Assembly: GCF_900454495.1 (NCBI RefSeq)
Contig: NZ_UGSI01000001.1
Coordinates: 1,984,001 to 2,048,000, forward strand
Reading direction: 5' to 3'
Source: Paenibacillus macerans
GTDB taxonomy: Bacteria; Bacillota; Bacilli; Paenibacillales; Paenibacillaceae
DNA: 64,000 bases
Shown: piece by piece, positions 16,872 to 26,386 of the stretch
How the letters are laid out: the number at the start of each line of letters is the position of its first letter
Numbering within the stretch: position 1 is the first letter of the stretch
The notes under the pieces: generated by a model
The model's database searches: none
The model's input: the letters and a program-made list of their open reading frames with translations, nothing else
What the model was told of the DNA's origin: nothing
Program-made: the position numbers and the translations under genes

Positions 16872-19190
16872 TCACCTTGGTGAATTTACTCTCTTCACTT
16901 TGACCGCCGTCAGGCCTTCAAAATCAATGCTGATCGTATCCCCTTCATGCAAATCGGACAACTTGATGACATTTCCGTTATTATCCAAAAACCGGGCGTC
17001 CTTCACATAAATATAGTTGCTGAAATTGTCTTTACTTATGCCGATGCGGTCACTCGAAGCATTTACATACGCTACTTCAAATTGTTTGGAGATTCTGAGG
17101 CCAAGCAATTCTACCTTGTCTTGTCTGGAATCCAGAACAGCTACAACCGGATCCCCTTTAGAGAAGTCATTAAAGGTAGGTTTTGATTTTCCGGAAATCT
17201 CCATATCCAAACTCGAGTTGTAAGGCAATCTGAGGAGTTCCCCCTCCACTTCAATTACGATCTCTTTGTTGGAAGTGTCCGCCTCCACAAACTTGCCGAC
17301 GTATTTGTAAATGACCTGAACGGAAACCACCCGGTCACCCAAATAAGCGATATTAACAATTCGATTTTTAGTCAGAAGATCCTCGAGCTCATCCAAATCT
17401 AGATCATCATAATCGGAGTCGTAATACGCTTCCGTCTTATCATCCAGCGTAAACGCATGCGGTTTTCCTTCCGAGTCCATAACCATCAGGGCCTGCAGTT
17501 TAGTATCGTAGGAAACGACGGTCGCTTGTTTGAGATGCTTCACATTGCGTCCGAGAACCTCGATTCCGGTTACAACATCGGTGCTGTTCAGCGTCAGCTT
17601 GACTTGGTCCCCATTGTTCAGATCGGCGATCAGATCGTCGATGCCGGGATTGGCAATCCCGGCGATCTTAATCACAGGCTTATCGTCAAGCAGCCTCGTT
17701 TCCAGGGCACCGCCGCTTCTTTTGATCGTCAGCATGTTGGCGTCGGTGCCGATTTCCAGCAACGTCCCTTCGAGCGCCCGCTCCGTGCTTCCGGTCACTT
17801 TGAGGGAGACGAGAACGCTGTTTTTTACCGTGTATTGAACAGCAGCGCCTTTTTGCAATTCGCTTAAGCTCATCAGTTGATTTTGGTACTGGAGCAGCGC
17901 ATTTTTATCGACTTCATACTTCCCCGTCGTGCCGTCTTGATCTTTAATGGTAACGGTGTTGCCGTCCGCATAAACCGCTTCGATCACACCGGTTCCATTC
18001 TTGCTTAACACGGTCGATTGAATGATGATAGGCCTGTGCTGGCCGGAGTAAGTTTCCCGTTTAACGACCATCTTGGTGTCCGGCTGGAGATTAGCCGGTT
18101 TGATCGCTTTGCCGCTTTGATCCAGGAAAACCGTGCTATCGTCATACACAATCGTCTCGGGCTCGTTACCGACGAGCAGCAGCAAGCGGTTGTCGCCAAG
18201 TATCCGCAGCATCGTTCCTTCCACGCTGTCCAACTGCTCCGCCGGATCGATGATCTCAACGTAAGCGGCCGAACCCGCCTTATCAACCGCCAAAACTTTC
18301 GTGTACAGCTTCAATTGGCTTTTGTTGATTTTGACTTCGGAATCTTTGGCGAAATAAGCGGTACGGTTGTCCAAAGCAAAGGTTTTCGTTTGTCCGTTCG
18401 CGTATAACGTCAGTCTGTCGCCTGTCAAATTGGTGACGATGCCTTCATACGCGTTCTTATAGTTGGCGCTGATATACTCACTGCCACGGCTTAAAAACGC
18501 AGCCATTTGCGCACGCGTCACTTTCCCTTGCGGGTCGAACTTTTTGCCTTCAACCCCGGTCGTAATTTTCAATTGAACCGCGACATTCACGTATCCGCGG
18601 GCATTCACGGAAATGCTCGATTGGTCGGCAAAACCCGTGGACAAGGTTGCCGAAGCTTTCGCTTCAGCGTCCTTTCCCAAGGCCCGAACGAGAATTTTGG
18701 CAACCCACTCGCGCGTCGCTTTTTTCTCGCCCCAGGATTCTTTGTCCGCCGTTGCGGCGATTTCCTCGTTCTTATCCAGCAGATTTTTGGACAACGCCAG
18801 CTCCAGATAAGGCTTGAAATAGTTGCCGACTTTCAAATCCGCCGGGACTTTCGAGCCGTTGCCCAATTGGGATTCCAGATTCATTAGCCGAATCGCCATC
18901 GTGATCGCTTCCTGCTGCGTTACGACGTCCCCCGGCCGGAATTTTCCGGCATCGCCAAGAATGATCCCTTCGGCGGCCAGCTTATATATATGTTTTTCCG
19001 CCCAAAAACCGTTCGCCACGTCGCTGAACAACGACGTCGTTGAGGAAATCGTTTGCGAAGTTCCCGTAGATGTGGAAGACATCTCATCGGCGAACACTGC
19101 TGCGCCTCCGCTGAAACACATCGCCGTTACGAGCATGGCGGAAACCGCTCTATGGGCATTTCTTCGAGAACTGCGTTTAAATGATGCCAT
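16872..19190 (-). CDS. S-layer homology domain protein, C-terminus probably frameshifted
   Basis: Large exported surface protein of 772 residues. It has an N-terminal signal peptide (MASFKRSSRRNAHR... ending near AVFADE) and SLH-type repeats at about 45-220 (LFSDVANGFWAEKHIYKLA, GKFRPGDVVTQQEAITMA, VEGKKFDPQGKVTRAQMAAF), which bind pyruvylated wall polymer. The rest consists of many short beta-rich repeats of about 60-70 residues (for example YANGQTKTFALDNRTAYF and DGNTVTIKDQDGTTGKYEV) with no enzyme motif. The start ATG 19190 has AGGGGAG; the frame is open to 19226. It follows the GerMN/amidase genes closely. Confidence 0.85.
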   Translation of the reverse strand: MASFKRSSRRNAHRAVSAMLVTAMCFSGGAAVFADEMSSTSTGTSQTISSTTSLFSDVANGFWAEKHIYKLAAEGIILGDAGKFRPGDVVTQQEAITMAIRLMNLESQLGNGSKVPADLKVGNYFKPYLELALSKNLLDKNEEIAATADKESWGEKKATREWVAKILVRALGKDAEAKASATLSTGFADQSSISVNARGYVNVAVQLKITTGVEGKKFDPQGKVTRAQMAAFLSRGSEYISANYKNAYEGIVTNLTGDRLTLYANGQTKTFALDNRTAYFAKDSEVKINKSQLKLYTKVLAVDKAGSAAYVEIIDPAEQLDSVEGTMLRILGDNRLLLLVGNEPETIVYDDSTVFLDQSGKAIKPANLQPDTKMVVKRETYSGQHRPIIIQSTVLSKNGTGVIEAVYADGNTVTIKDQDGTTGKYEVDKNALLQYQNQLMSLSELQKGAAVQYTVKNSVLVSLKVTGSTERALEGTLLEIGTDANMLTIKRSGGALETRLLDDKPVIKIAGIANPGIDDLIADLNNGDQVKLTLNSTDVVTGIEVLGRNVKHLKQATVVSYDTKLQALMVMDSEGKPHAFTLDDKTEAYYDSDYDDLDLDELEDLLTKNRIVNIAYLGDRVVSVQVIYKYVGKFVEADTSNKEIVIEVEGELLRLPYNSSLDMEISGKSKPTFNDFSKGDPVVAVLDSRQDKVELLGLRISKQFEVAYVNASSDRIGISKDNFSNYIYVKDARFLDNNGNVIKLSDLHEGDTISIDFEGLTAVKVKRVNSPR

Positions 19191-19262
19191 CCAATTCTCC
19201 CCTTTTAAAAAAGTTCTCCTTGTCATGTTCGACGCGGGCAGGCGAGTTCCTTCAATTTTCCC

Positions 19263-19865
19263 CTAATTTCTTAACAGAGGATGATCTAATTCGACATGTC
19301 CCATCAAGGTGTCGACCTTTTCCCCGTCAACGAGCAGCTCGATGGCATTAACTTCCTGAAATTGAAACAGCGTTTTGGTCAGCGCTTCGATCGCCAGCGC
19401 CTCTCCGCCGGCACCTTGGCGCGCCTCATCAGGCAGCGACATATCGACCGTCAATACTCCATCCGCAAGCGTAGCCGAGTGAAAAACAGCTTTCTCCCAG
19501 AGAGCAAACAAGCCGGTATTTTCGCTGGACTGCAGCGTTTTTAGCGCCGCCAAATATTTGTCTTGATCGGATTCGAACGAAATTTGCCGGGTTTCCTTCG
19601 TTAACTCCAGCATGTTATCATCCGTATAATAAGCCTCGATCGATGTTGTTTGCAGCGGCGATTGTGCCTGCTCCTTCCCGTTATCCTCTCCTTGCGAGCC
19701 CTGCCCTTCATTTTGCGGAGCCGCCGCCACAGGCTCCCCGACAGCCTCGTTCGACCCTGCGTTTCCCGTTCCGGTGGTCGGAGCGGCCTGCGGTTTTTGA
19801 CCGCAACCGCTGCTCAGCAAGAGCAAAACAACCAGCATCCCCATGACCCATCCTTTTCTGTTCAC
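19263..19865 (-). CDS. GerMN-domain lipoprotein (copy 1)
   Basis: Lipoprotein of 200 residues: lipobox LLSSGC, a disordered Gly/Asn/Gln-rich stretch, then a GerMN domain (about 70-195: SIEAYYTDDNMLELT..., GVLTVDMSLPDEARQGAGGEALAIEAL). GerMN domains occur in spore and germination proteins and many surface proteins; the exact role here is unknown. It starts 21 bases after the upstream amidase and is closely similar to the copy at 21661-22287, so the pair arose by duplication. Confidence 0.85.
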   Translation of the reverse strand: MNRKGWVMGMLVVLLLLSSGCGQKPQAAPTTGTGNAGSNEAVGEPVAAAPQNEGQGSQGEDNGKEQAQSPLQTTSIEAYYTDDNMLELTKETRQISFESDQDKYLAALKTLQSSENTGLFALWEKAVFHSATLADGVLTVDMSLPDEARQGAGGEALAIEALTKTLFQFQEVNAIELLVDGEKVDTLMGHVELDHPLLRN

Positions 19866-19886
19866 GGTTGTTCCTCCTTCCCGCGT

Positions 19887-21335
19887 TTAGTTCACGCCGA
19901 GATATTCTTTGATTCCATCGACAATTCCCTGTGCCACATTGTTCTGGAATTCTTCCGTGTATAGCAGGGCTTCGTCGTTTTTGTTGCTTAAATATCCGCA
20001 TTCCAGCAGCACCGCCGGCATGGTCGTTTCACGAGTGACGTGCAGGCTTTGCGTGCGCACCTTGCGGTCCGGAAGCCCCGACGATTCCACGAGATGTTTG
20101 TGCATAACCTTCGCCAAACCCGCGCTTTCGGAGCGGGTGTAATACGTCTCAACTCCGGTCGCCGTCGCCGGGCCGGAATTCGCATGGATGGAAATAAAAA
20201 TGTCCGCATTGGCATTTTCCGCAATCTTCACCCGATCCTGCAGTGTCGGATATGTATCGCTCTCGCGCGTCATCACGACGTTAATGCTCGGCCCTTGTTC
20301 CAAAAGCAGTTGCTGTACTTTTAAAGCGACGGCAAGGTTGAAGTCCTTTTCCTTTTTCTTCGTGATGCTGCTCGCTCCCGGATCTTTCCCCCCGTGCCCG
20401 GCATCGATCACGACCGTAGTCAAGCCGCCATCTGTGTCCGTTCCGTCCCCTGGAGCAATTGCTTCGGCATTCAAATCAACGATAATAAGTCCGTCATTTT
20501 CGTTTACCAGTGAATAATTCACCTGATGATTCAGGTCCAGCACGACGCGTACGGTCCAAGGATCGCTGCTGAACAAAGCGAATCTAACGCTGGACACGTC
20601 TGGAGAATCGATCACTTCCATCATACCGCTCTGATTGCTATCCATCGTTTGGCCGGTCGCAAGCGACTCGGCAAAAACGGTTTGCGGCAGATCTACCACT
20701 AGCCGGTCGGGGCCATTCATCGTAAAAATGTTCGGCGTCACGTTCTTGTCCACGTCGATCATCAAACGATTGTCAATAAAGCTGATGCCGTTGACGGAAG
20801 CCAATTCACCGCCATTTTCCGGCTCGATCGGCGTTCCCGGCTGCTCCGATTCGTTGCCCGACTCGGGGCTATCGATACTGCCGCTACCGCTGCCGGAGCT
20901 CGGACTCGTTAAATAAACCGATTTGCTGGAATTGTCCCAAGATACCGCAAGCCCCATCTGCTCGCCCACGAATCGCAAAGGGACAAGCGTGGTATCTTTG
21001 GCCAGCATGGGGGCAACCGTCAGCATGAACTCACTGCCGTTTACCGTTGCCGTCGTCTTGTTGACGGCCAAAGTGAGAATTGTTCCGGGTTGCTGTATGG
21101 TTACCGTGCCCGTCATTTTTTCCCAGTTGACGTCAAAACCAAGCTCCTCCGCGACGACACGAATTGGAATCATCACATTGCCATTTACATTTTGGACTTG
21201 TCCATTTTCGGGCAAGGTTAGCGCCCTTCCATCCAGATAAACACTGGTACTTCCCGCGGCAGCATGTCCCGTTTGCGAAAACGCAAACAATAAAATTAAA
21301 GTGAACAACATTGCCGCCAAATTTTTTTTCCTCAT
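19887..21335 (-). CDS. N-acetylmuramoyl-L-alanine amidase with copper-amine-oxidase-N and AMIN domains (copy 1)
   Basis: Secreted peptidoglycan amidase of 482 residues. Order: signal peptide (MRKKNLAAMLFTLILLFAFS), a copper amine oxidase N-terminal-like stalk domain (about 35-145), Ser/Gly linker, AMIN domain (about 185-290), and an Amidase_3 catalytic domain. Zinc and catalytic residues lie in VIDAGHGGKDPGASS, the IFISIHANSG strand and the C-terminal LLECGYLSNKNDE Glu. It pairs with the GerMN lipoprotein that follows. Confidence 0.92.
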   Translation of the reverse strand: MRKKNLAAMLFTLILLFAFSQTGHAAAGSTSVYLDGRALTLPENGQVQNVNGNVMIPIRVVAEELGFDVNWEKMTGTVTIQQPGTILTLAVNKTTATVNGSEFMLTVAPMLAKDTTLVPLRFVGEQMGLAVSWDNSSKSVYLTSPSSGSGSGSIDSPESGNESEQPGTPIEPENGGELASVNGISFIDNRLMIDVDKNVTPNIFTMNGPDRLVVDLPQTVFAESLATGQTMDSNQSGMMEVIDSPDVSSVRFALFSSDPWTVRVVLDLNHQVNYSLVNENDGLIIVDLNAEAIAPGDGTDTDGGLTTVVIDAGHGGKDPGASSITKKKEKDFNLAVALKVQQLLLEQGPSINVVMTRESDTYPTLQDRVKIAENANADIFISIHANSGPATATGVETYYTRSESAGLAKVMHKHLVESSGLPDRKVRTQSLHVTRETTMPAVLLECGYLSNKNDEALLYTEEFQNNVAQGIVDGIKEYLGVN

Positions 21336-21587
21336 TCGTCACCCCTACCATCCTAGTATTTTTGCCTCATGACGGCCGATGAAACCTTACCCAAATCTTC
21401 GACATCACCAGACGACATATTAGACGCTCCGAACCTTGAAAAGTTGCGAAATTATGGCATTTTTCTGCGTATAATTTGCTACTGTTTCCTATCAAACTAC
21501 TGCATTTCCTGATTTTGCGAAAAGCAAAGCCTCAAACCCTCCAAAAGAAGGTAGGCAATTTGACTCTTCGGAAGAAAAACAGCGTAA

Positions 21588-21632
21588 AAAAAGAGGCTCC
21601 CTAAGGTAGACGACCTTTTGGGACAGCCTCGT
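21588..21632 (-). terminator. Terminator after GerMN copy 2
   Basis: Minus-strand stem GAGGCT (21630-21625, as AGCCTC on plus) with AGCCTC, inner CCCAAAAGG/CCTTAGGG-type pairing, followed by TTTTTTTACG. It separates the two amidase-GerMN pairs. The 325-base gap 21336-21660 shows nothing else I can name. Confidence 0.75.
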
Positions 21633-21660
21633 TTCTGCATGTAAACTTTCCAAAATTCCT

Positions 21661-22287
21661 TTAGCTTCCGGATCTGGTGATCGGGTGCTCAAGGTCCGCA
21701 TGGCCCATAAGCGATTCGACCTTTTCTCCGCCTACGGTAACCTCGATTTGCTTCACCTCGTCGAACTGGAACATCGTCTTTTTCAGCGCATCGATGGCTA
21801 GCGCCTCGCCGCCCGCGCCGAGCCGGGCCTCGTCCGGCAACTCAATATCGAGCGCCAGCTCGCCGTTCGCTTCGGAAAAAGCGGCGCTGTTGAGCTTCAC
21901 TTTCTCCCATAAAGAAATCAAACCTGGATCGGCCGACTGCAGGGCCTTAAACGCTTCTTCATATTTGAGGTCTTCTTGCCCTTTCGGCACCTCAATCTCA
22001 CGCTCGGCCGGCTTCAATTCTATAAGATCATTATCCGTAAAATAAACCTTAACCGTCAGCTTGACCTGCTCCGATGTTTGCTGCGGCCCGCTTGCATCGG
22101 TTTGGCCCGCTCCCTCGCCACCGGCACCCTGGCTGGAATCGGCCGCCGGGCCCTGGCCATTATTCGCGCCGCCTTCCGCGGCGTTTGAAGCATTCCCGGT
22201 ATCCGCCGGCATAGCTGCAGGCTTTTGTCCGCAGCCCGCCAGCGCCAACAGAGCGATGATCAGCAAAAGACATCCCATTTTTCTCAT
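21661..22287 (-). CDS. GerMN-domain lipoprotein (copy 2)
   Basis: Paralogue of the GerMN lipoprotein at 19263-19865, 208 residues. Lipobox LALAGC follows MRKMGCLLLIIALLA; then a low-complexity Ala/Gly/Asn segment and the GerMN domain (VKVYFTDNDLIELKPAERE..., ELALDIELPDEARLGAGGEA). The start ATG 22287 has AAGGGGGT; the longer frame to 22329 overlaps the amidase end. It is located 38 bases after its partner amidase. Confidence 0.85.
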   Translation of the reverse strand: MRKMGCLLLIIALLALAGCGQKPAAMPADTGNASNAAEGGANNGQGPAADSSQGAGGEGAGQTDASGPQQTSEQVKLTVKVYFTDNDLIELKPAEREIEVPKGQEDLKYEEAFKALQSADPGLISLWEKVKLNSAAFSEANGELALDIELPDEARLGAGGEALAIDALKKTMFQFDEVKQIEVTVGGEKVESLMGHADLEHPITRSGS

Positions 22288-22325
22288 GCCGCTACCCCCT
22301 TGTTTATCGTTTATCTCCGACAAAA

Positions 22326-23873
22326 TCACAGGCCCAAGTATTCCTTAATCCCCGCAACGACGCCTTCGGCAACGCGCTGTTGAAACTCTTCGCCATACAT
22401 GAGAGACTCGTCGTTCTTGTTGCTGAGGTACCCCACTTCAAGAAGCACGGCGGGCATCGTCGTCTCGCGGGTCACGTGCAGACTGCTGTAGCGCACTTTG
22501 CGATCCGCCAGCCCTGTTGCCTGGACGAGATGTCTGTGCATCACGTTGGCGAGGGGGATGCTTTCCTCCCGGGTATAATACGTCTCCGAACCGCTCGGAT
22601 TGGCCGGCGGATCGATGCTGTTGCCGTGGATGGAAACAAACACGTCGGCGCCTGCATCATTGGCTATTTTTACGCGATCCTGCAGCGACAACGTCACATC
22701 CGAATCCCGGGTCATTATTAAATCGAGTCCGGGCTCCTGCTCCAACAGAGCCTGTACCTTTAACGCCACCGCCAGCGTAAAATCCTTCTCTTGCCGCTTC
22801 GTTACGCTGGTCGCCCCCGGCTGGCCGCCGCCATGTCCTGCATCGATGACGACGATCGGCCTACCGTTTATTCCCAGATCGCGGCCCGGGTTTGCTGCAT
22901 CCGCCGTCAAGTCAACGATGACGAGGCCGTCGCCGTTATTCGTCAGCTTAAATTGGCTGCCGCGGTTTAGATCGATCACGATGCGGACCGTCCCCGGAAC
23001 TTCGCTGTATATAGAATAGCGGATTTTCGACACGTCCGGATTTCCGGCGGTCGCCAGCTCCCCTTTATTATACTCGTCCAGCGGATATTGCTCCAGAAAA
23101 GACTTGTCAAACCCGGCATTCGGAACGTCCACGACGATCCGGTCGGGAGCGGTCATTGTAAACACGTTCGGTTCAACGCTGCCGGATACCGCAAGTATCA
23201 ACCGGTTTTCGCCAAAGCCCATCCCCGTAATGAGCGCCGGGCCGGTCTGCTCGTTTACCGTACCGCCATTCCCTTCTCCCTGCGGCATATCGGCGGTAAT
23301 GCCTTTATCGTCGTCGTTGGAAGGGATGTATGTATTGTCTTGCTCCGGCTCATCCGCCGGCACCTTGATTTCTCCGTCCGGCGCCGCGGCTCCGCTGACA
23401 TGCCCGGGCAGAACGCCGTCCACCGAACCGCCGACCGGACTGTATAAATACGCGGATTTGGATTCGTTGTTCCAGCTTACATTCAACCCCATTTGCTCGC
23501 CGACAAACCGCAGCGGCACCAAAGTCGTATCGCCCTGCAGAAAAGGAACGCCGTTCAGCTTTACCTTCCGTTCGCCCACAACGGCCGTTTCTTCGCCGAT
23601 CTTCAGCTTCAGGTTGGTTCCCGCCTGTTTGATCGTCAACGTACTGCTCGCCTTGTCCCAAGCAACATCGTAGCCAAGCCCTTCGACGATCACGCGGATC
23701 GGCACCATCACGCTCCCTTGAACAATCCCGGCCTGCGCATTTTCCGGCTGCACCAGCTCTTGGCCGTCCAAATAAATGTGCGTGCCGGACGAAGCCGCGT
23801 GGCTTAATCCCGGTAGTCCAAGCAAAAAAAGCCACGCAAACAAGAAAAAGCCGATTTTCTTCATGAACCTCAT
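22326..23873 (-). CDS. N-acetylmuramoyl-L-alanine amidase with copper-amine-oxidase-N and AMIN domains (copy 2)
   Basis: Paralogue of the amidase at 19887-21335, 515 residues, same architecture: signal peptide (MKKIGFFLFAWLFLLGLPG), stalk domain, a longer acidic linker (about 155-205), AMIN domain and Amidase_3 domain with VIDAGHGGGQPGATS, VFVSIHGNS and LLEVGYLSNKNDE. The ATG at 23873 has GAGGTAGGG four bases upstream; ATG 23864 is an alternative with better spacing. Likely wall remodelling in division or spore development; no direct evidence which. Confidence 0.92.
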   Translation of the reverse strand: MRFMKKIGFFLFAWLFLLGLPGLSHAASSGTHIYLDGQELVQPENAQAGIVQGSVMVPIRVIVEGLGYDVAWDKASSTLTIKQAGTNLKLKIGEETAVVGERKVKLNGVPFLQGDTTLVPLRFVGEQMGLNVSWNNESKSAYLYSPVGGSVDGVLPGHVSGAAAPDGEIKVPADEPEQDNTYIPSNDDDKGITADMPQGEGNGGTVNEQTGPALITGMGFGENRLILAVSGSVEPNVFTMTAPDRIVVDVPNAGFDKSFLEQYPLDEYNKGELATAGNPDVSKIRYSIYSEVPGTVRIVIDLNRGSQFKLTNNGDGLVIVDLTADAANPGRDLGINGRPIVVIDAGHGGGQPGATSVTKRQEKDFTLAVALKVQALLEQEPGLDLIMTRDSDVTLSLQDRVKIANDAGADVFVSIHGNSIDPPANPSGSETYYTREESIPLANVMHRHLVQATGLADRKVRYSSLHVTRETTMPAVLLEVGYLSNKNDESLMYGEEFQQRVAEGVVAGIKEYLGL

Positions 23874-24040
23874 CCCTACCTCACCCTAGTTAAATTTACC
23901 GACAAAAAGAATCCTCATCCGCAAAAGGCTGCTAATTACTTCCATAATATCAGAAAATAGCGCCTCCTGATAGACTTATATTTTCAAAGAGCTACAAAAA
24001 CGGACATTCGATGACGCGCGAGCCGTCCACCTTAGGCCCA

Positions 24041-24252
24041 ACGAAAAGGATAAGCGCAAAAAGTGGCGTTATTCCGGCGGTATCCGACCATTCGAGCGAA
24101 ATAAAGGAATTTTATGTCGCTATTTTCTTAAGCCCGTCAGAACTCACCTGCTTTTCTGATCACTTATAGGAAAATAGGGACAAGAAATGCCGTTAAGGGG
24201 GATGAACATGCCTGGATCCGGGTAATAAGCACAAAAACCGCCGCTATTTCTG
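24041..24252. repeat. R2 composite intergenic repeat, copy 1
   Basis: About 210-bp element also found at 41613-41819 and 62674-62880 in the same orientation. Four units recur about every 55 bases, each like (R)ACAAAAAATGCCGYTATTT; conserved links between them include GGCGGTATCCGACCATT and GGGTAATAAGCACA. It fills most of the gap between amidase copy 2 and leuD (23874-24343), which has no gene. Confidence 0.75.
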
Positions 24253-24296
24253 CGGCTCCCGTAAACGCGGCCGCCACCGCCTTATGAACGCAAAAA

Positions 24297-24322
24297 AACT
24301 CCCGGTCATAAACCGGGAGCTC
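24297..24322 (-). terminator. Terminator of leuCD
   Basis: Stem CTCCCGGT (24299-24306) with ACCGGGAG (24312-24319); on the minus strand it is followed by TTTTTTTGCG. It lies 25 bases after the leuD stop. Confidence 0.85.
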
Positions 24323-24343
24323 CCATTCTTTGACGGCTAAAGT

Positions 24344-24934
24344 TTAACCGAATCTTCTTTTCTCGTAAGCTGCGATCAAATCCTCGTGCTGCAGCGTCAG
24401 GCCGATGTCGTCCAGGCCTTGCAGCAGGAATTGGCGGCGGTGCTCGTCGAGATCAAAAGCGATATTCAGGCCGTGTTCGTCCTTAATCGTCTTTTCTTCC
24501 AGATCCACCGTCAGCTTGTAGCCTTCATGGGCCGCCGTGCGCTGGAACAGCTCTTCGACTTGCTCCTCCGACAGCTTGATCGGCAAGATGCCGTTTTTAA
24601 AGCAGTTGTTGTAAAAAATATCGGCAAATGACGGCGCGATGACGCAGCGGAATCCGTAATCGAGAATCGCCCACGGCGCGTGCTCCCGCGAAGAGCCGCA
24701 GCCGAAATTCGCGCGCGAGATCAGGATCGATGCTCCTTCATAGCGCGATTTGTTTAAATCAAACTCGGAATTGACATTGCCTTCGGTGTCAAAACGCCAC
24801 TCGTAGAACAAAAATTGTCCAAACCCCGTACGTTCGATGCGTTTAAGGAATTGCTTAGGAATAATGGCGTCGGTATCGACATTGACGCGGTCCACGGGAC
24901 CGACGATGCCGGTCAGTTTTTTAAATGCTTCCAT
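24344..24934 (-). CDS. leuD: 3-isopropylmalate dehydratase small subunit
   Basis: Swivel-domain subunit of isopropylmalate isomerase (leucine synthesis), 196 residues. Family signatures are GPVDRVNVDTDAIIPKQFLK, ISRANFGCGSSREHAPWA and NNCFKNGILPIKL. Normal length. It follows leuC after 27 bases in one operon. Confidence 0.97.
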   Translation of the reverse strand: MEAFKKLTGIVGPVDRVNVDTDAIIPKQFLKRIERTGFGQFLFYEWRFDTEGNVNSEFDLNKSRYEGASILISRANFGCGSSREHAPWAILDYGFRCVIAPSFADIFYNNCFKNGILPIKLSEEQVEELFQRTAAHEGYKLTVDLEEKTIKDEHGLNIAFDLDEHRRQFLLQGLDDIGLTLQHEDLIAAYEKRRFG

Positions 24935-24961
24935 CGATCGATTCTCCCCTTTTTACCTTGA

Positions 24962-26386
24962 TTAGCTCAGGACTTCGCTTTTGATTTCCCACTCGCGAAC
25001 ATCGACAAAACGTCCCTTGATCGCAGCCGCGGCTGCCATCGCCGGAGAAACGAGGTGCGTTCTGCCGCCGCGTCCCTGCCGCCCTTCAAAGTTCCGGTTG
25101 GAGGTGGAAGCGCAGCGCTGTCCGGGCTGGAGAACGTCCGGGTTCATCGCCAGGCACATGCTGCAGCCGGCATCGCGCCATTCAAATCCGGCTTCCGTGA
25201 AAATTTTGTCCAGGCCTTCCTTTTCCGCCTGCAATTTCACGCGGCCGGAGCCCGGTACGACAATCGCCGTCACTTTATCGGAAACCTTGTAGCCTTTGGC
25301 GATTTGCGCCGCCGCGCGCAAGTCTTCGATCCGTCCGTTCGTGCAGGAACCGATAAACACGTAGTCGATCTCGATGTCCGTCATCGGCGTTCCCGGCGTC
25401 AGGCCCATGTATTCAAGCGCCTTCTCGGCCGCTTTCCGCTCGTTGTCCGTAGCGAAATCCGCCGGATTAGGGACGCGTCCGTCGATGCTGGTGCCCATGC
25501 CCGGGCTCGTGCCCCAGGTTACCTGCGGAATCAGCGAATCCACGTCAAATTCGACCACGCGGTCATATTCCGCGCCTTCGTCAGTCGCCAGCTTTTTCCA
25601 TTCAGCCACCGCTCGCTCGAACGCTTCGCCTTGCGGCACATGCTGGCGCCCGCGCAAATAGTCAAACGTCGTTTCGTCCGGAGCGATCAGCCCCGCTCTG
25701 GCGCCGGCTTCGATCGACATGTTGCAGACGGTCATCCGCTCTTCCATCGACAGCTCGCGGATCGCTTCGCCCGTATACTCAATGACGTATCCGGTCGCAA
25801 AATCGGTGCCGTATTTGGCGATTACGCCGAGGATCATGTCTTTGGCCGTTACGCCCGGTTTGCGTTTACCTACGAACCGTACTTCCAGCGTCTTGGCTTT
25901 GGCCTGCTGCAAGCATTGCGTAGCCAGCACGTGCTCCACCTCGCTGGTGCCGATTCCGAAGGCCAATGCCCCAAACGCGCCGTGCGTCGACGTATGGCTG
26001 TCGCCGCAGACGATCGTTTTCCCGGGATGCGTAAGGCCAAGCTCCGGCCCCATAACGTGAACAACGCCTTGATCGATCGTGTCCAAATCGTACAAAGTTA
26101 CGCCGAAATCACGGCAGTTTTGCGACAGCGTATCGATCTGCTGCTTGGAGATCGGGTCGCTGATGTTGTAGCGGTCTTTGGTCGGAACGTTATGGTCCAT
26201 CGTCGCGAAAGTCAGATCCGGACGGCGAACCTTGCGGCCGCTCAGCCGCAGGCCTTCAAACGCCTGAGGCGAAGTGACCTCGTGCACGAGATGCAAATCG
26301 ATGTAAATAATGCTCGGTTTGCCCTCTTCCTGATAAATCACGTGATTATCCCAAATTTTCTCATACATCGTTTTTTTGCTGCTCAT
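24962..26386 (-). CDS. leuC: 3-isopropylmalate dehydratase large subunit
   Basis: Aconitase-family catalytic subunit, 474 residues, binding the 4Fe-4S cluster. Ligands lie in FIGSCTNGRIEDL and DAGCSMCLAMNPD; other signatures are HEVTSPQAFEGLRL, CGDSHTSTHGAFGAL and RNFEGRQGRGGRTHLVSP. The start ATG 26386 (MSSKKTMYEKIWDNH) has GGGGTGA; an upstream in-frame start at 26404 is weaker. Acts with LeuD in the conversion of 2- to 3-isopropylmalate. Confidence 0.97.
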   Translation of the reverse strand: MSSKKTMYEKIWDNHVIYQEEGKPSIIYIDLHLVHEVTSPQAFEGLRLSGRKVRRPDLTFATMDHNVPTKDRYNISDPISKQQIDTLSQNCRDFGVTLYDLDTIDQGVVHVMGPELGLTHPGKTIVCGDSHTSTHGAFGALAFGIGTSEVEHVLATQCLQQAKAKTLEVRFVGKRKPGVTAKDMILGVIAKYGTDFATGYVIEYTGEAIRELSMEERMTVCNMSIEAGARAGLIAPDETTFDYLRGRQHVPQGEAFERAVAEWKKLATDEGAEYDRVVEFDVDSLIPQVTWGTSPGMGTSIDGRVPNPADFATDNERKAAEKALEYMGLTPGTPMTDIEIDYVFIGSCTNGRIEDLRAAAQIAKGYKVSDKVTAIVVPGSGRVKLQAEKEGLDKIFTEAGFEWRDAGCSMCLAMNPDVLQPGQRCASTSNRNFEGRQGRGGRTHLVSPAMAAAAAIKGRFVDVREWEIKSEVLS

